A stretch of 64,000 nucleotides of DNA from CBFIDA01 sp965661085 (GTDB taxonomy: Bacteria > Pseudomonadota > Gammaproteobacteria > Comchoanobacterales > Comchoanobacteraceae): contig CBFIDA010000008.1 in the NCBI GenBank assembly GCA_965661085.1, positions 1 through 64,000 on the forward strand. The letters are read 5' to 3'. A model generated the notes under the pieces. That model had not been told where the DNA came from and did no database searches. It was given only the letters and a program-made list of their open reading frames with translations. The position numbers were made by a program, and so were the translations under genes. Every line of letters starts with the position of its first letter. The stretch's first letter is position 1. Below are positions 56,596 to 64,000 of the stretch, one piece after another.

Positions 56596-57300
56596 ATGCC
56601 AAAACCTTATACCATACAAACACAACATCAAAGCGGGGAACGTGATGTGTTGAAGCATTTAGACCAGCATAGTGTAGCATTTCAACACCCCATTGCAGAC
56701 CATCAACGCATCTTTTTTAAGCGCATCCAACAGCATCCCATGTGGCGACAAGGTGTCCATGTGGATTGGGGATGCGGGACAGGTATGAGTACCCTCAACA
56801 TATCACAAACCAAACCCCAACAATTGATTGTTGGCATTGACCAGTCGAAACAACGCCTGATGAAGCTTGCTTGGGCCCACGAACAAATCGAGATGGAAGG
56901 GTTTGCTCAACACCAAAATTGTATTTTGATTCATGGACGTATCGAAGACATGGCCCTGTTGTTTTTTGAATACAGTATTGAACATCAAGCACCATGCGTC
57001 CAGGCGCAAACATTTTTCTACCCCAACCCTTGGCCCAAACGCAAACATTTGAATAAAAGACTGCCAACACATCCCATCTTTCCCTATCTGATGCGTTTGT
57101 CGCCTCACATTGTCATGCGATGCAATTGGCAAACGTACGCAGCACAATGGCACTTTTGTGCAAAACATCTGCGACCAGACTTACACCATACGATGGCACG
57201 GCACACCCCCATTGACCCAATCAGTCTTTTTGAACGGAAATATCTCGAAACCAAAACACCGTGTTTTGAAGTCGTGTGCCATCCCAACACACCTGGATGA
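56596..57300 (+). CDS. trmB: tRNA (guanine(46)-N(7))-methyltransferase
   Basis: Methylates G46 in the variable loop of tRNAs. The 234-residue product has SAM motif I VDWGCGTGMSTLN, VGIDQSKQRL (motif II) and the family's NPWPKRKHLNKR (usual DPWxKxRHxKRR) with its tRNA-binding basic residues. GGGGGC lies 5 nt before the ATG. It is the only gene on the plus strand in a long minus-strand block, and part of it (56740-56838) is duplicated at 55221-55319. Confidence 0.94.
   Translation: MPKPYTIQTQHQSGERDVLKHLDQHSVAFQHPIADHQRIFFKRIQQHPMWRQGVHVDWGCGTGMSTLNISQTKPQQLIVGIDQSKQRLMKLAWAHEQIEMEGFAQHQNCILIHGRIEDMALLFFEYSIEHQAPCVQAQTFFYPNPWPKRKHLNKRLPTHPIFPYLMRLSPHIVMRCNWQTYAAQWHFCAKHLRPDLHHTMARHTPIDPISLFERKYLETKTPCFEVVCHPNTPG
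56740..56838 (+). repeat. Parent segment of the 99-bp trmB duplication
   Basis: This stretch inside trmB encodes the SAM-binding motif I and is about 87 percent identical by eye to 55221-55319 in the same orientation. The two copies flank the orphan membrane gene. Confidence 0.85.
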
Positions 57301-57312
57301 GGCTGTTCTGAA

Positions 57313-58578
57313 TCACTTGCCTTGTACAACTGGAGAAATTTGTCTTTTGCCAGAAAAACGAATGGCAGTGCGTTGTGCCAATTGGTCTGAAGGCGATATG
57401 TTTTTTGTCGCTTTCACAGCTTTTGCTGTACCCGCAATGTGTCCCCCTTGCGTCAACAAACCTTTGTGCAACATCAGTTGGCCAGACAAAGATCGGGCAA
57501 CTGCTGCAGCGACTGGGCGAGCGTGATGTTGAGCCCCCCCAAACATCGAGGTTGTTTTGTTTCGCAAACCATTTGCAGCCTTACCACCCTGCTGAAACCC
57601 AAAAACATCACCAGAGAGTGGTGACAAACCCAACATCTCAAACTGTTGTTGTAACATGGCCATCGTCGCTGCACCTTGATGTTGTTTCAAAAACTGTTGC
57701 ATCAGCCGATCATGGTCGATCAACAAGCCTTGCTCTGTCATCACAACACCACTGTCATCGCCGTTGATGACACACTGCCCTTCTTGCACTTGTGCCTGCA
57801 ACCATTGCCAATAAGCTTCGCCCAATTGTGTAGCATCGGCAGACTGACCTTCGTATGGCAGAGCATCCAAATCTGCCATCCAGTCAGACTTCAAATCTTC
57901 AGCACTGTCCAAGACCTGCCCCAGTAATCCTGTGTCGTCTCGTCGGGATAATGCATTGAGCCATTGCAGCAACAAAACTGGATCCTCAGCCAACCAAGCA
58001 AACCCACATGCGGGCAAGATCTTTTGTGCCAAAATGGGTGTGATTGTTGGCAGCAATATGGGTGGGTGACCTGTGGTAGGACGAACCTTGTAGCATGGTG
58101 CATCATATTCAGACATGGGCTGGTAGAAAGGGGACCATTCTGATAAAAAAGCGCCCTCCGCATCACTCAGCATGACCCTGTAATCGGTATGGATCATGCC
58201 CAGCTGCAAGAGCAAGGAGGCGGTGAAAATGGCATATTGCATGCGTGGCGACATGTTGGCACCACTTGTTTTTTGCATGGCGGCCATACAACGTGACAAA
58301 GCAACATGCAACAAAGGGCGATTGTTTTCTCTGGCATCTGGCAACAACTGAACCCACTCAGCATATTGATGGAGCACGGGTTGAAAAAAAGCCTCAAAAA
58401 GCTCTGAACCATCCAACAAAGCCCAACTTTTAAGTTGAACGATTTTTTTTTGATAGCAGGGTGGGTTTAAAATGCTCTCCGCAGAACGGATTTCATAAAG
58501 CGCAGAAAAATCATAGTCTTTATGGGCCTTTGAAATGGATTTTGATTTTTTTTTGGGGGACCGATCATTTGAAAACAT
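57313..58578 (-). CDS. TraI_2-domain protein (relaxase relic), HD motif absent
   Basis: A 421-residue protein. The N-terminal half carries the TraI_2 hallmark LDGSELFEAFFQPVLHQYAEWVQLLPD (in two parts, about 55-81), and the C-terminal half carries the TraI_2_C-type segment YWQWLQAQVQEGQCVIN ... VMTEQGLLI. TraI_2 proteins in integrative elements are HD-type conjugative relaxases. Here the expected LLDH and LLHD positions read RPLLHVAL and SLLLQLGM, so the metal-binding HD residues seem lost. A non-conjugative chromosomal role or a relic is likely. No other transfer gene is near. Confidence 0.72.
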   Translation of the reverse strand: MFSNDRSPKKKSKSISKAHKDYDFSALYEIRSAESILNPPCYQKKIVQLKSWALLDGSELFEAFFQPVLHQYAEWVQLLPDARENNRPLLHVALSRCMAAMQKTSGANMSPRMQYAIFTASLLLQLGMIHTDYRVMLSDAEGAFLSEWSPFYQPMSEYDAPCYKVRPTTGHPPILLPTITPILAQKILPACGFAWLAEDPVLLLQWLNALSRRDDTGLLGQVLDSAEDLKSDWMADLDALPYEGQSADATQLGEAYWQWLQAQVQEGQCVINGDDSGVVMTEQGLLIDHDRLMQQFLKQHQGAATMAMLQQQFEMLGLSPLSGDVFGFQQGGKAANGLRNKTTSMFGGAQHHARPVAAAVARSLSGQLMLHKGLLTQGGHIAGTAKAVKATKNISPSDQLAQRTAIRFSGKRQISPVVQGK

Positions 58579-58644
58579 GGCATTGCCTCCGTTGCTGCAT
58601 GGTTACTCTAACAAAATGGTATAGGCGGCGCCAACCTTTCAAGA

Positions 58645-59457
58645 TCATAGTGCACGCATGGCATCCCAAATCACATCTGGCAATCCATCGCTTGTCACAC
58701 ACCTGGGCAGTTGTACGTGACTGGGGTAACATGCATTGAGAAAATACAAGCCAGCAGCCGGCGCCATCGGCACCTGTGGATGACGATGTGTGCTGACCAA
58801 CACCTCTGAAAGCCAGGCCTCATCACGCTGACCACGCCCCACACAAACGAGTGCACCAACCATGTTGCGCACCATATGATGCAAGAACGCATCACCATGC
58901 ACCACAATACAAGTCACATGGTCTTGGGTATGGCAGTGGACACGATGAAGCGTTTTAATGGGGCTGTGCGCTTGACAATCGCCGCCCCGAAAACCACTGA
59001 AATCGTGTGTACCCACCAACAATTGTGCAGCTTGATGCATGCGGCTGAAATCACATGAATGCGGGCACCACCATGCACGATTGTGCCACCATACTGAAGC
59101 CATTGGTGCATGATGAATCACGTAGCCATACATGCGACTGCGCGCAGAAAATCGCGCATGAAAATCAGAAGACATGGGCTGAACCCAGCGACATCGTATA
59201 CTGGCTGGCAAATGGGTATGCACCCCACGCAACCATTGTGTTGATGTGCGGACCGCACTGCTGTCAAAATGAAAAATCTGTTGGTGTGCATGGACACCGC
59301 GATCGGTTCGGCCTGAACCTTGCACAACCACAGGATGGTTGGCAACACGTGAAAAAGCATCCTCCAAAAAACCAGCAACGGTGATGACATCACGCTGACG
59401 CTGCCAACCGTAATAAGGAGTGCCATCATACTGACACCCCACGGCATAACGTTGCAT
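58645..59457 (-). CDS. truA: tRNA pseudouridine(38-40) synthase
   Basis: Isomerises uridines 38-40 in the anticodon stem-loop. The 270-residue product has YDGTPYYGWQRQ near the start, the catalytic aspartate in GSGRTDRGVHA (D52), DFHARFSARSRMYGYVI, the SGFRGGDCQA segment and HHMVRNMVGALV. The ATG at 59457 is chosen because the conserved core begins there; a longer frame to 59496 overlaps the fimV-like gene. It sits 4 nt after that gene. Confidence 0.96.
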   Translation of the reverse strand: MQRYAVGCQYDGTPYYGWQRQRDVITVAGFLEDAFSRVANHPVVVQGSGRTDRGVHAHQQIFHFDSSAVRTSTQWLRGVHTHLPASIRCRWVQPMSSDFHARFSARSRMYGYVIHHAPMASVWWHNRAWWCPHSCDFSRMHQAAQLLVGTHDFSGFRGGDCQAHSPIKTLHRVHCHTQDHVTCIVVHGDAFLHHMVRNMVGALVCVGRGQRDEAWLSEVLVSTHRHPQVPMAPAAGLYFLNACYPSHVQLPRCVTSDGLPDVIWDAMRAL

Positions 59458-59461
59458 GGGC

Positions 59462-60094
59462 TCAATCTTCGATTTGTGTGAGCAGTTGTGCCGCATAATC
59501 GCGCTGCTGGATATTGCCCTGTGTCAGAATCTCTTGCAACACTTTTTTTGCACTGGCAAAGTCTTCCATCTGCAAGTAAGCGCGTGCCAAGTCAAGTTTG
59601 GCGGGCACCGCTTCCGAAGATGCCAAATAATCAAATTCATCGGGATCAGCCCCAGTGTCCATCTTGATTTGATTTTGTTTGTCCCGATTTAAAGACTGGC
59701 CTAGAAAACGATCATACAACTCTGAACCCACAACGTTCCAAACCAAAAAACTCCAGAAGACAATACTCGCCAGCAAGATCAGAATGCCCGACATCCCACC
59801 AAAGCCAACTTGTGTCTGCCATGTTTGTTGTAGCATGCTCACATTGAATGCAATCCATGATTTCAATTGCATGGACCACTGTGTCGCCGCATCCAGGGGC
59901 AAATTCTGTTTGGTGGATGCCATATGTGTGAGCGCACGCATTTTTTCAGCCTGTAACGCATTGGTATGCTGTAACTTCTGAATGTAACCCATCAACTGCG
60001 GACGATTGAAACACCCCACAACGCTGCATTGGGCCCAAGCCCACTTTGATTGCACAAATACCATGGCCACCACGCTTTGGCGAAACCAATTCAT
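59462..60094 (-). CDS. Short FimV-like protein (C-terminal TPR domain only)
   Basis: A 210-residue protein with an N-terminal hydrophobic signal or anchor, a helical periplasmic part, one membrane segment (about 100-122) and a C-terminal domain reading VPAKLDLARAYLQMEDFASA ... VLQEIL, which matches the C-terminal FimV/HubP domain of polar landmark proteins. Full FimV is far longer and has a LysM domain, so most of it is missing. Placement between asd and truA is the FimV position in Pseudomonas, which supports the assignment. Confidence 0.8.
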   Translation of the reverse strand: MNWFRQSVVAMVFVQSKWAWAQCSVVGCFNRPQLMGYIQKLQHTNALQAEKMRALTHMASTKQNLPLDAATQWSMQLKSWIAFNVSMLQQTWQTQVGFGGMSGILILLASIVFWSFLVWNVVGSELYDRFLGQSLNRDKQNQIKMDTGADPDEFDYLASSEAVPAKLDLARAYLQMEDFASAKKVLQEILTQGNIQQRDYAAQLLTQIED

Positions 60095-60446
60095 AAACCC
60101 ACCTCACATGTCAAGATCATCAAACATACTAACTGAAAAAATCTGACCGCTCAAGCGATCGCGCTCGCAATCATGTAGAAGACTCATGAGTGCGATGGCC
60201 ATCAGAGCTTGTGGGCGACCCCACGCCTTTTTTTGGCACCGCGCACCAATGGGGTGAACATGTCACTGCTTCAGACATCGACGATTGATGCACCAAACCC
60301 ATGCAATCCTTTTTACGCATGAACCGTGCTTCCTCCAGCCTGTGCAAACCGAAGTTTGGATGATCAGTGAAAAAATTGAAGGCCACAACATCTTTGATGG
60401 CCCAACGCGCAAATGGCCAATACCTATGCACGTGCAGTAACACCTC
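60095..60446. other. Gap before the fimV-like gene, no supported gene
   Basis: About 350 bp. A minus-strand frame (60171-60443, 90 codons) has Trp/Cys/His-rich sequence and no ribosome site. Another frame (60263-60805) overlaps the acidic orphan in another register and reads as Cys/Trp/Arg-rich noise. It might be the eroded central part of an ancestral fimV, but no similarity is visible. Confidence 0.4.
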
Positions 60447-60923
60447 TTAGCGCATATTGCGGCCACCCGTCTGCCCAAAATCCATGTCCACTTCGTAATC
60501 ATCATGACTGGTATCTTGAATCTCAACACCCACATCTTTTTCTGTGTCCAAATCACTTGCCGACACAAATGGCGACTTCCCATCCTCTGTATGAGCGCGC
60601 TTTGCTTTGGCTTGCGCCTGTTTTTGCAGCATCTCTTCAACAGAAACACCCAACTCAAATTGAATTTTGGCGTAACTGTTTGCCACAAACAGCCCGCCTT
60701 CACCGATGGCCGCACGCACTTCAATCGCACCAGATCCAGATTCACCACCCGCATCATCGTCCGCATTAGGCTGCGCTGACTTTGCAGGCAGCCACTCAAC
60801 TTCACTCACGTCATCACCTTCCGACACATGCGCATCATCCTTCAGCAAACGATCGGTATTGCGCAACCGCCCAGCAACAGGTTGTGACTTGGATTGTTCA
60901 TCGGGTTTGGATGGCGCAGACAT
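60447..60923 (-). CDS. Acidic 158-residue orphan protein
   Basis: I do not recognise it. It is hydrophilic and acidic, rich in Asp, Glu, Ser, Lys and Gln, with no membrane segment or signal. One short central stretch looks folded (AIGEGGLFVANSYAKIQFEL, about 82-101). This resembles the flagellar-type-III SpoA/FliN N-terminal context only weakly, so no function is given. It begins 1 nt after the asd stop, and an upstream in-frame ATG inside asd is less likely. In Pseudomonas the slot between asd and fimV holds an asd-like gene, which this is not. Confidence 0.62.
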   Translation of the reverse strand: MSAPSKPDEQSKSQPVAGRLRNTDRLLKDDAHVSEGDDVSEVEWLPAKSAQPNADDDAGGESGSGAIEVRAAIGEGGLFVANSYAKIQFELGVSVEEMLQKQAQAKAKRAHTEDGKSPFVSASDLDTEKDVGVEIQDTSHDDYEVDMDFGQTGGRNMR

Positions 60924-60924
60924 T

Positions 60925-61983
60925 TCAAGCAAGCCCCACATGCCCTGCTGCATGATGGGCGTCGTTCTGAATTGTCAACCATTGTTCTGCAATTTGGATG
61001 CTGTTGAGTGCTGCACCCTTACGCAAATTATCGCTGACCAACCAGAAGGTCACAGCATGTGGATCTGTCAAACTGCGACGCAATCGACTGACAAAAACAG
61101 GATCGGTATCCACCCCATGGCTTCTGGGCGTCAGCGGGGCATCGGCCTCATCGATGACACAGACACCAGGGGCATCGGCCATGATGGTCCGAACATGCTC
61201 AAGGTCAAATGGCCCACAGAGCTTGACCGTCACGGCTTCACTGTGACCATAAAAAACTGGCACCCGAACCGTGGTACTGTTGACCAAGCATATTGCATCT
61301 TCAAAAATTTTCTGCGTTTCCCAATACAGCTTCATTTCCTCTGCTGTGAAGCCGTTGTCCGTCATCTCGTCGATGAATGGCACAACATTGAATGCAATGT
61401 CTTCACAGTATGGGCTACCAACTTCTGATGAAACATTGCCACCGTTGAGGGCTGCAATCGCTTCAGATGCCAAACGTGACACACCCACACGACCACTGCC
61501 TGAAACAGATTGAAATGTGACCACTTCAGCCGACACGACACCATAATGCGCACGCAGAGGCGCACACGCCAAGCAAAAAGGGATGGTGGCACAATTTGGA
61601 TTGGCAATCATCTTGGGCGTTGGTGATGCTTTCAAGAAATGACCATTGATTTCTGGCACAACCAAAGGCACCTCCGCCATTCCCCTGAATGCAGCACTGT
61701 TGTCAATGACCGTACAACCGGCCGCCACCGCTTTAGGCACCAACGCTTTTGCAACGGCACTGCCTGCCGAAAAAAATGCCAAATCGACTTTAGAAAAATC
61801 GAAAGTCGATGCCTGCTCCACCATAAAACTGCGGTTTTGGCATGAGACTGCTTTACCCACAGAATGTTCACTGGCCAATGGATACAACGTATCAAGTGGG
61901 AAAGCACGCTCTGTCATCAAATTCAAAAACATTTCACCCACAGCACCTGTGGCACCAATCACTGCAACATTGATTCGGCGCAT
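60925..61983 (-). CDS. asd: Aspartate-semialdehyde dehydrogenase
   Basis: Second enzyme of the aspartate pathway (lysine/diaminopimelate, threonine, methionine), reducing aspartyl phosphate with NADPH. The 352-residue product has the nucleotide motif GATGAVGE (10-17), SAGSAVAKA, DNSAAFRG and the catalytic cysteine in NPNCATIP (C131), with a later conserved histidine in RVPVFYGHSEAV. The diaminopimelate it supplies is needed by the wall genes upstream. It opens the asd-fimV-truA block. Confidence 0.96.
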   Translation of the reverse strand: MRRINVAVIGATGAVGEMFLNLMTERAFPLDTLYPLASEHSVGKAVSCQNRSFMVEQASTFDFSKVDLAFFSAGSAVAKALVPKAVAAGCTVIDNSAAFRGMAEVPLVVPEINGHFLKASPTPKMIANPNCATIPFCLACAPLRAHYGVVSAEVVTFQSVSGSGRVGVSRLASEAIAALNGGNVSSEVGSPYCEDIAFNVVPFIDEMTDNGFTAEEMKLYWETQKIFEDAICLVNSTTVRVPVFYGHSEAVTVKLCGPFDLEHVRTIMADAPGVCVIDEADAPLTPRSHGVDTDPVFVSRLRRSLTDPHAVTFWLVSDNLRKGAALNSIQIAEQWLTIQNDAHHAAGHVGLA

Positions 61984-62093
61984 ATTGATCTCCTCACTGT
62001 GATCTCAACCAGAAAGATTTTGGTTCTGCATCATTCAAACATTGGGGTGGCCAAAAAGCAAACATCTTGACATTGACGCTGTCACAATCCGGT

Positions 62094-63355
62094 TTATTGA
62101 TTCGATTGCATGCGCATAGCATGCCCATGATCCACCACACAAGCGACCATGGCATCCCCACAAATGTTGACGGCGGTCCGCATCATGTCCAGTGCTCGAT
62201 CCACCCCCATGATCAAAGCGATGCCTTCAACAGGCAAACCCACCTGCTTCAGGACCATCGAGAGCGTGATCAGTCCGACTCCAGGCACCCCTGCAGTGCC
62301 AACAGAAGCCAATGTGGCCATGATCATCACCGTCATGTAGTCTGTCAATCCCATGGTCACATGAAAGGTTTGGGCAATGAATACGGTGGGACACCCTGCA
62401 TGATGGCAGTTCCATCCATATTCAGCGTTGCACCCAGAGGCACAACCAAAGCAGCTGCTTCATCCGAGACCCCCAAACGCTGGACCACTGTACGCAAAAC
62501 CAAGGGCATGGCTGCGCTGCTGCTTGACACCCCAAAAGCAAAGAACATCGGCGTACGCATAGTGCGATAAAAATCCAGCAATGGCCGCCCAATGATGTAT
62601 AGGCAACACCCATACACCAGAAAAAGTTGACACAACAAGACCACAACCACTGTCAAAAAATAATGCCCCAAAGACAAAACAGTGGCGAGGCCCGTTTGCA
62701 GCAACAAACGCCCCACCATACAAAATACCCCAAACGGTGCCAACTGCATGATGAGGGTCACCATCGCCATGAACACATGGTTCAGACAAGACAATACACG
62801 CTTGAGTGGTGTGATGTCTTGAGGCACATACAACATGGAAACACCAATAAAAAAAGCAAACACAATCACCTACAACATGTTGGCGCTGGCCATCGCTGCG
62901 AATGGGCGATGCGGAATCATCTGCAAAATGGTGTGCCAGGCATCCGGCGGGCTCGGTATATCTGGTGGTGGTGCCTGTAAGGCCACACCATGGCCGCCAA
63001 CCTTGAACAACGTTGCAAACAATATGGCCAAACCCAATGCGACACATGTCGTCGCGAGATACATAAAAAACGTACGCCAGCCCATCGAGCCCAAATGCCG
63101 CACATTTTGCAGTTGGCTCAGCCCACATATGATCGACAACATCACCACGGGCAAAACCACCATCTGAATCAATCTGACGAAAACAGTGCCGCCCCAGTCA
63201 AACCCATACAATAAAGCTTTGAACACGGCATGTTGTGCATGAAAAAACACATGACACACAACAGCAACACCAAGCGCCATCAAAAATGCAAGCATGAGGT
63301 TGCGCCCCAATGTGGCGCTTGTGTGGGTTCGTTGTGTTTTAAAGTATTGCGTCAT
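62094..63355 (-). pseudogene. Dicarboxylate/amino-acid:cation symporter, inactivated
   Basis: Three consecutive frame segments rebuild one DAACS carrier (GltP/DctA type) of about 420 residues. Segment 1 (63355-62870) covers the first helices and ends in ASANML-stop, where the family reads NMLQ-IIVFA; the TAG at 62870-62872 is a single-base change from CAG. Segment 2 continues in frame with VIVFAFFIG to LNMDGTAIMQGV, then shifts frame near 62385-62391 (one C probably lost in a CCCACC stretch). Segment 3 resumes with VFIAQTF and TLASVGTAGVPGVG to the end. Two lesions with otherwise well-kept motifs indicate recent loss of acidic amino-acid or dicarboxylate uptake. Confidence 0.88.
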
Positions 63356-63549
63356 CCAACATCCATGGCGGTTATGCGTCGTTGTCATTTTAACAAAAGG
63401 GGCCCCTCAATGCACCCTCATTCACTTCTCGCATGGCACCGATCATCCAAACCTTGCAACCTCGATCCATTGAGGAATGCATCGCATTGATTTGTTTTTA
63501 CTTTAACCCAAATGGCGCCTGGCTTACACCAAACAGAGCCATCCACTCA

Positions 63550-63578
63550 TTGATCTCCATAAGCATCTATTATAAAAT
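63550..63578 (+). promoter_or_regulatory. Candidate promoter of the F-box-like peptide gene
   Basis: TTGATC (63550-63555), a 17-nt spacer and TAAAAT (63573-63578) precede the ATG at 63609 by 30 nt in an AT-rich stretch. An overlapping TATTAT could also serve as -10. Confidence 0.5.
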
Positions 63579-63608
63579 GAAAATATAAAAAGTCATGGAG
63601 GACACAAT

Positions 63609-63758
63609 ATGTTTTATGATTTACCCAGAGACGTGCAAAACAGCATCACCAAATGCCTCAACATGAAGGATTTCATTGGTGCAAAAAAAATCTATGACGA
63701 CCATCATCGTCAATTGGAAACCCTTAATCAAAAGTCATCACACATGGAAGAGTGCTGA
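63609..63758 (+). CDS. 49-residue peptide resembling a lone F-box
   Basis: A short gene with GGAGG 6 nt before its ATG and a candidate promoter upstream. The peptide fits the F-box pattern LPxxVxxxIxxxLxxxDF: L5-P6, V9, I13, L17, D21-F22, then a mixed helical tail. F-box modules are used by intracellular bacteria (for example Legionella) to recruit host SCF ubiquitin ligases, but here no substrate-binding domain is attached. The match is by eye on a short sequence, so it could be coincidence. No signal peptide. The next gene is an HTH regulator. Confidence 0.6.
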   Translation: MFYDLPRDVQNSITKCLNMKDFIGAKKIYDDHHRQLETLNQKSSHMEEC

Positions 63759-63808
63759 ATGCAACATGCATGATGCAATGGCCCTTCAGATAAGTGATGA
63801 TGGAGATC

Positions 63809-63836
63809 TTGCGATATCATTCAAATGCTCTACAAT
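63809..63836 (+). promoter_or_regulatory. Candidate promoter of the HTH regulator
   Basis: TTGCGA (63809-63814), a 16-nt spacer and TACAAT (63831-63836) lie 24 nt before the ATG at 63861. Confidence 0.5.
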
Positions 63837-63860
63837 GTGATTTTTAGATAGAGCCGCACC

Positions 63861-64000
63861 ATGTCAGATGCACATATCTCAGACACACCCAAGCAAAAAA
63901 AATCACACCAAACTTGTGCTCAAGCACGCGCGGAACGACTGCGAATGCTGAGACAAATGACTGGTTTGTCACGAGAAAAGGTGCATGACCGCTATGGAAT
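63861..64000 (+). CDS. HTH (XRE-type) regulator, 3'-truncated by window edge
   Basis: 46 codons are visible. After a basic, disordered leader, RAERLRMLRQMTGLSREKVH begins a helix-turn-helix of the Cro/C1 (XRE) kind, with the MTGLSREKV turn being the usual TGLSQEKLA position. The rest lies outside the window, so the regulated genes and any effector domain are unknown. Confidence 0.6.
   Translation, partial: MSDAHISDTPKQKKSHQTCAQARAERLRMLRQMTGLSREKVHDRYG

Noticed and set aside
60263..60805. 180-codon minus-strand frame overlapping the acidic orphan
   Set aside because: Composition (Cys, Trp, Arg, Met) is that of an off-frame reading; the 60447-60923 frame is contiguous with asd and more protein-like.
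62460..63128. 222-codon minus-strand frame overlapping the broken symporter
   Set aside because: It lies in a different register from the recognisable DAACS motifs and reads as Cys/His/Trp-rich noise.

Overview
The window reads as the chromosome of a gammaproteobacterium, most likely an intracellular or host-restricted member of the Legionellales or a neighbouring lineage (inference, not a placement by tree). The gammaproteobacterial signs are the gene orders rsfS-rlmH-mrdA-rodA-mltB and asd-fimV-truA-accD-folC-SPOR-cvpA, together with rdgC, lptFG, holA, RNase R and a GSI-type glutamine synthetase. The host-associated signs are several large lineage-specific membrane proteins, an aromatic amino-acid permease, an MFS carrier resembling phagosomal transporters, a decaying dicarboxylate/glutamate symporter and a short F-box-like peptide. 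Base composition is moderate and proteins are unusually rich in His and Gln.

Layout. 1-3.0 kb (minus): tRNA-Val, thrS, infC with an ATC start, then a GT9 heptosyltransferase cut by the window edge. 3.2-5.4 kb: a large orphan protein. 5.4-10.6 kb: biotin genes bioA (minus) and overlapping bioB-bioF-bioD (plus), separated by a small secreted-protein gene split by a -1 frameshift. 10.7-18.2 kb: rdgC, rsfS, rlmH, mrdA, rodA, mltB and a TPR-methyltransferase, all plus. 18.2-32.4 kb (all minus): PAP2 phosphatase, orphan membrane protein, rnr, a tRNA-Ala/tRNA-Glu unit with clear promoter and terminator, aromatic amino-acid permease, glnA, MFS carrier, lptG, lptF and a 1086-residue orphan. 33.2-43.3 kb: pta-ackA, valS-queC, fumC (minus), radA. 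43.4-51.3 kb: SH3 protein, ZIP carrier, ampG-pssA, LOG protein-clsB, a Ca/Na antiporter and holA. 51.3-63.4 kb (mostly minus): cvpA, SPOR protein, folC, accD, an interrupted stretch (orphan membrane protein, trmB, TraI_2 protein), truA, fimV-like, an acidic orphan, asd and a broken symporter. The last kilobase holds a 49-residue F-box-like peptide gene and the start of an HTH regulator.

Functional threads are biotin synthesis feeding AccD of acetyl-CoA carboxylase; wall elongation and recycling (PBP2, RodA, MltB, AmpG); envelope lipids and LPS (PssA, ClsB, LptF, LptG, heptosyltransferase); translation (ThrS, ValS, IF-3, RsfS, RlmH, TrmB, TruA, QueC, three tRNAs); and central metabolism (Pta-AckA, FumC, GlnA, Asd).

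The most unusual points are: a canonical-looking -1 frameshift cassette in the small secreted-protein gene; glutamine synthetase whose adenylylation tyrosine is phenylalanine; replacement of the usual trpF position between truA and accD by a TraI_2 protein, trmB and an orphan gene flanked by a 99-bp partial copy of trmB; an ATC-initiated infC in the same frame as, and one codon after, the thrS stop; and a dicarboxylate symporter carrying two inactivating lesions.
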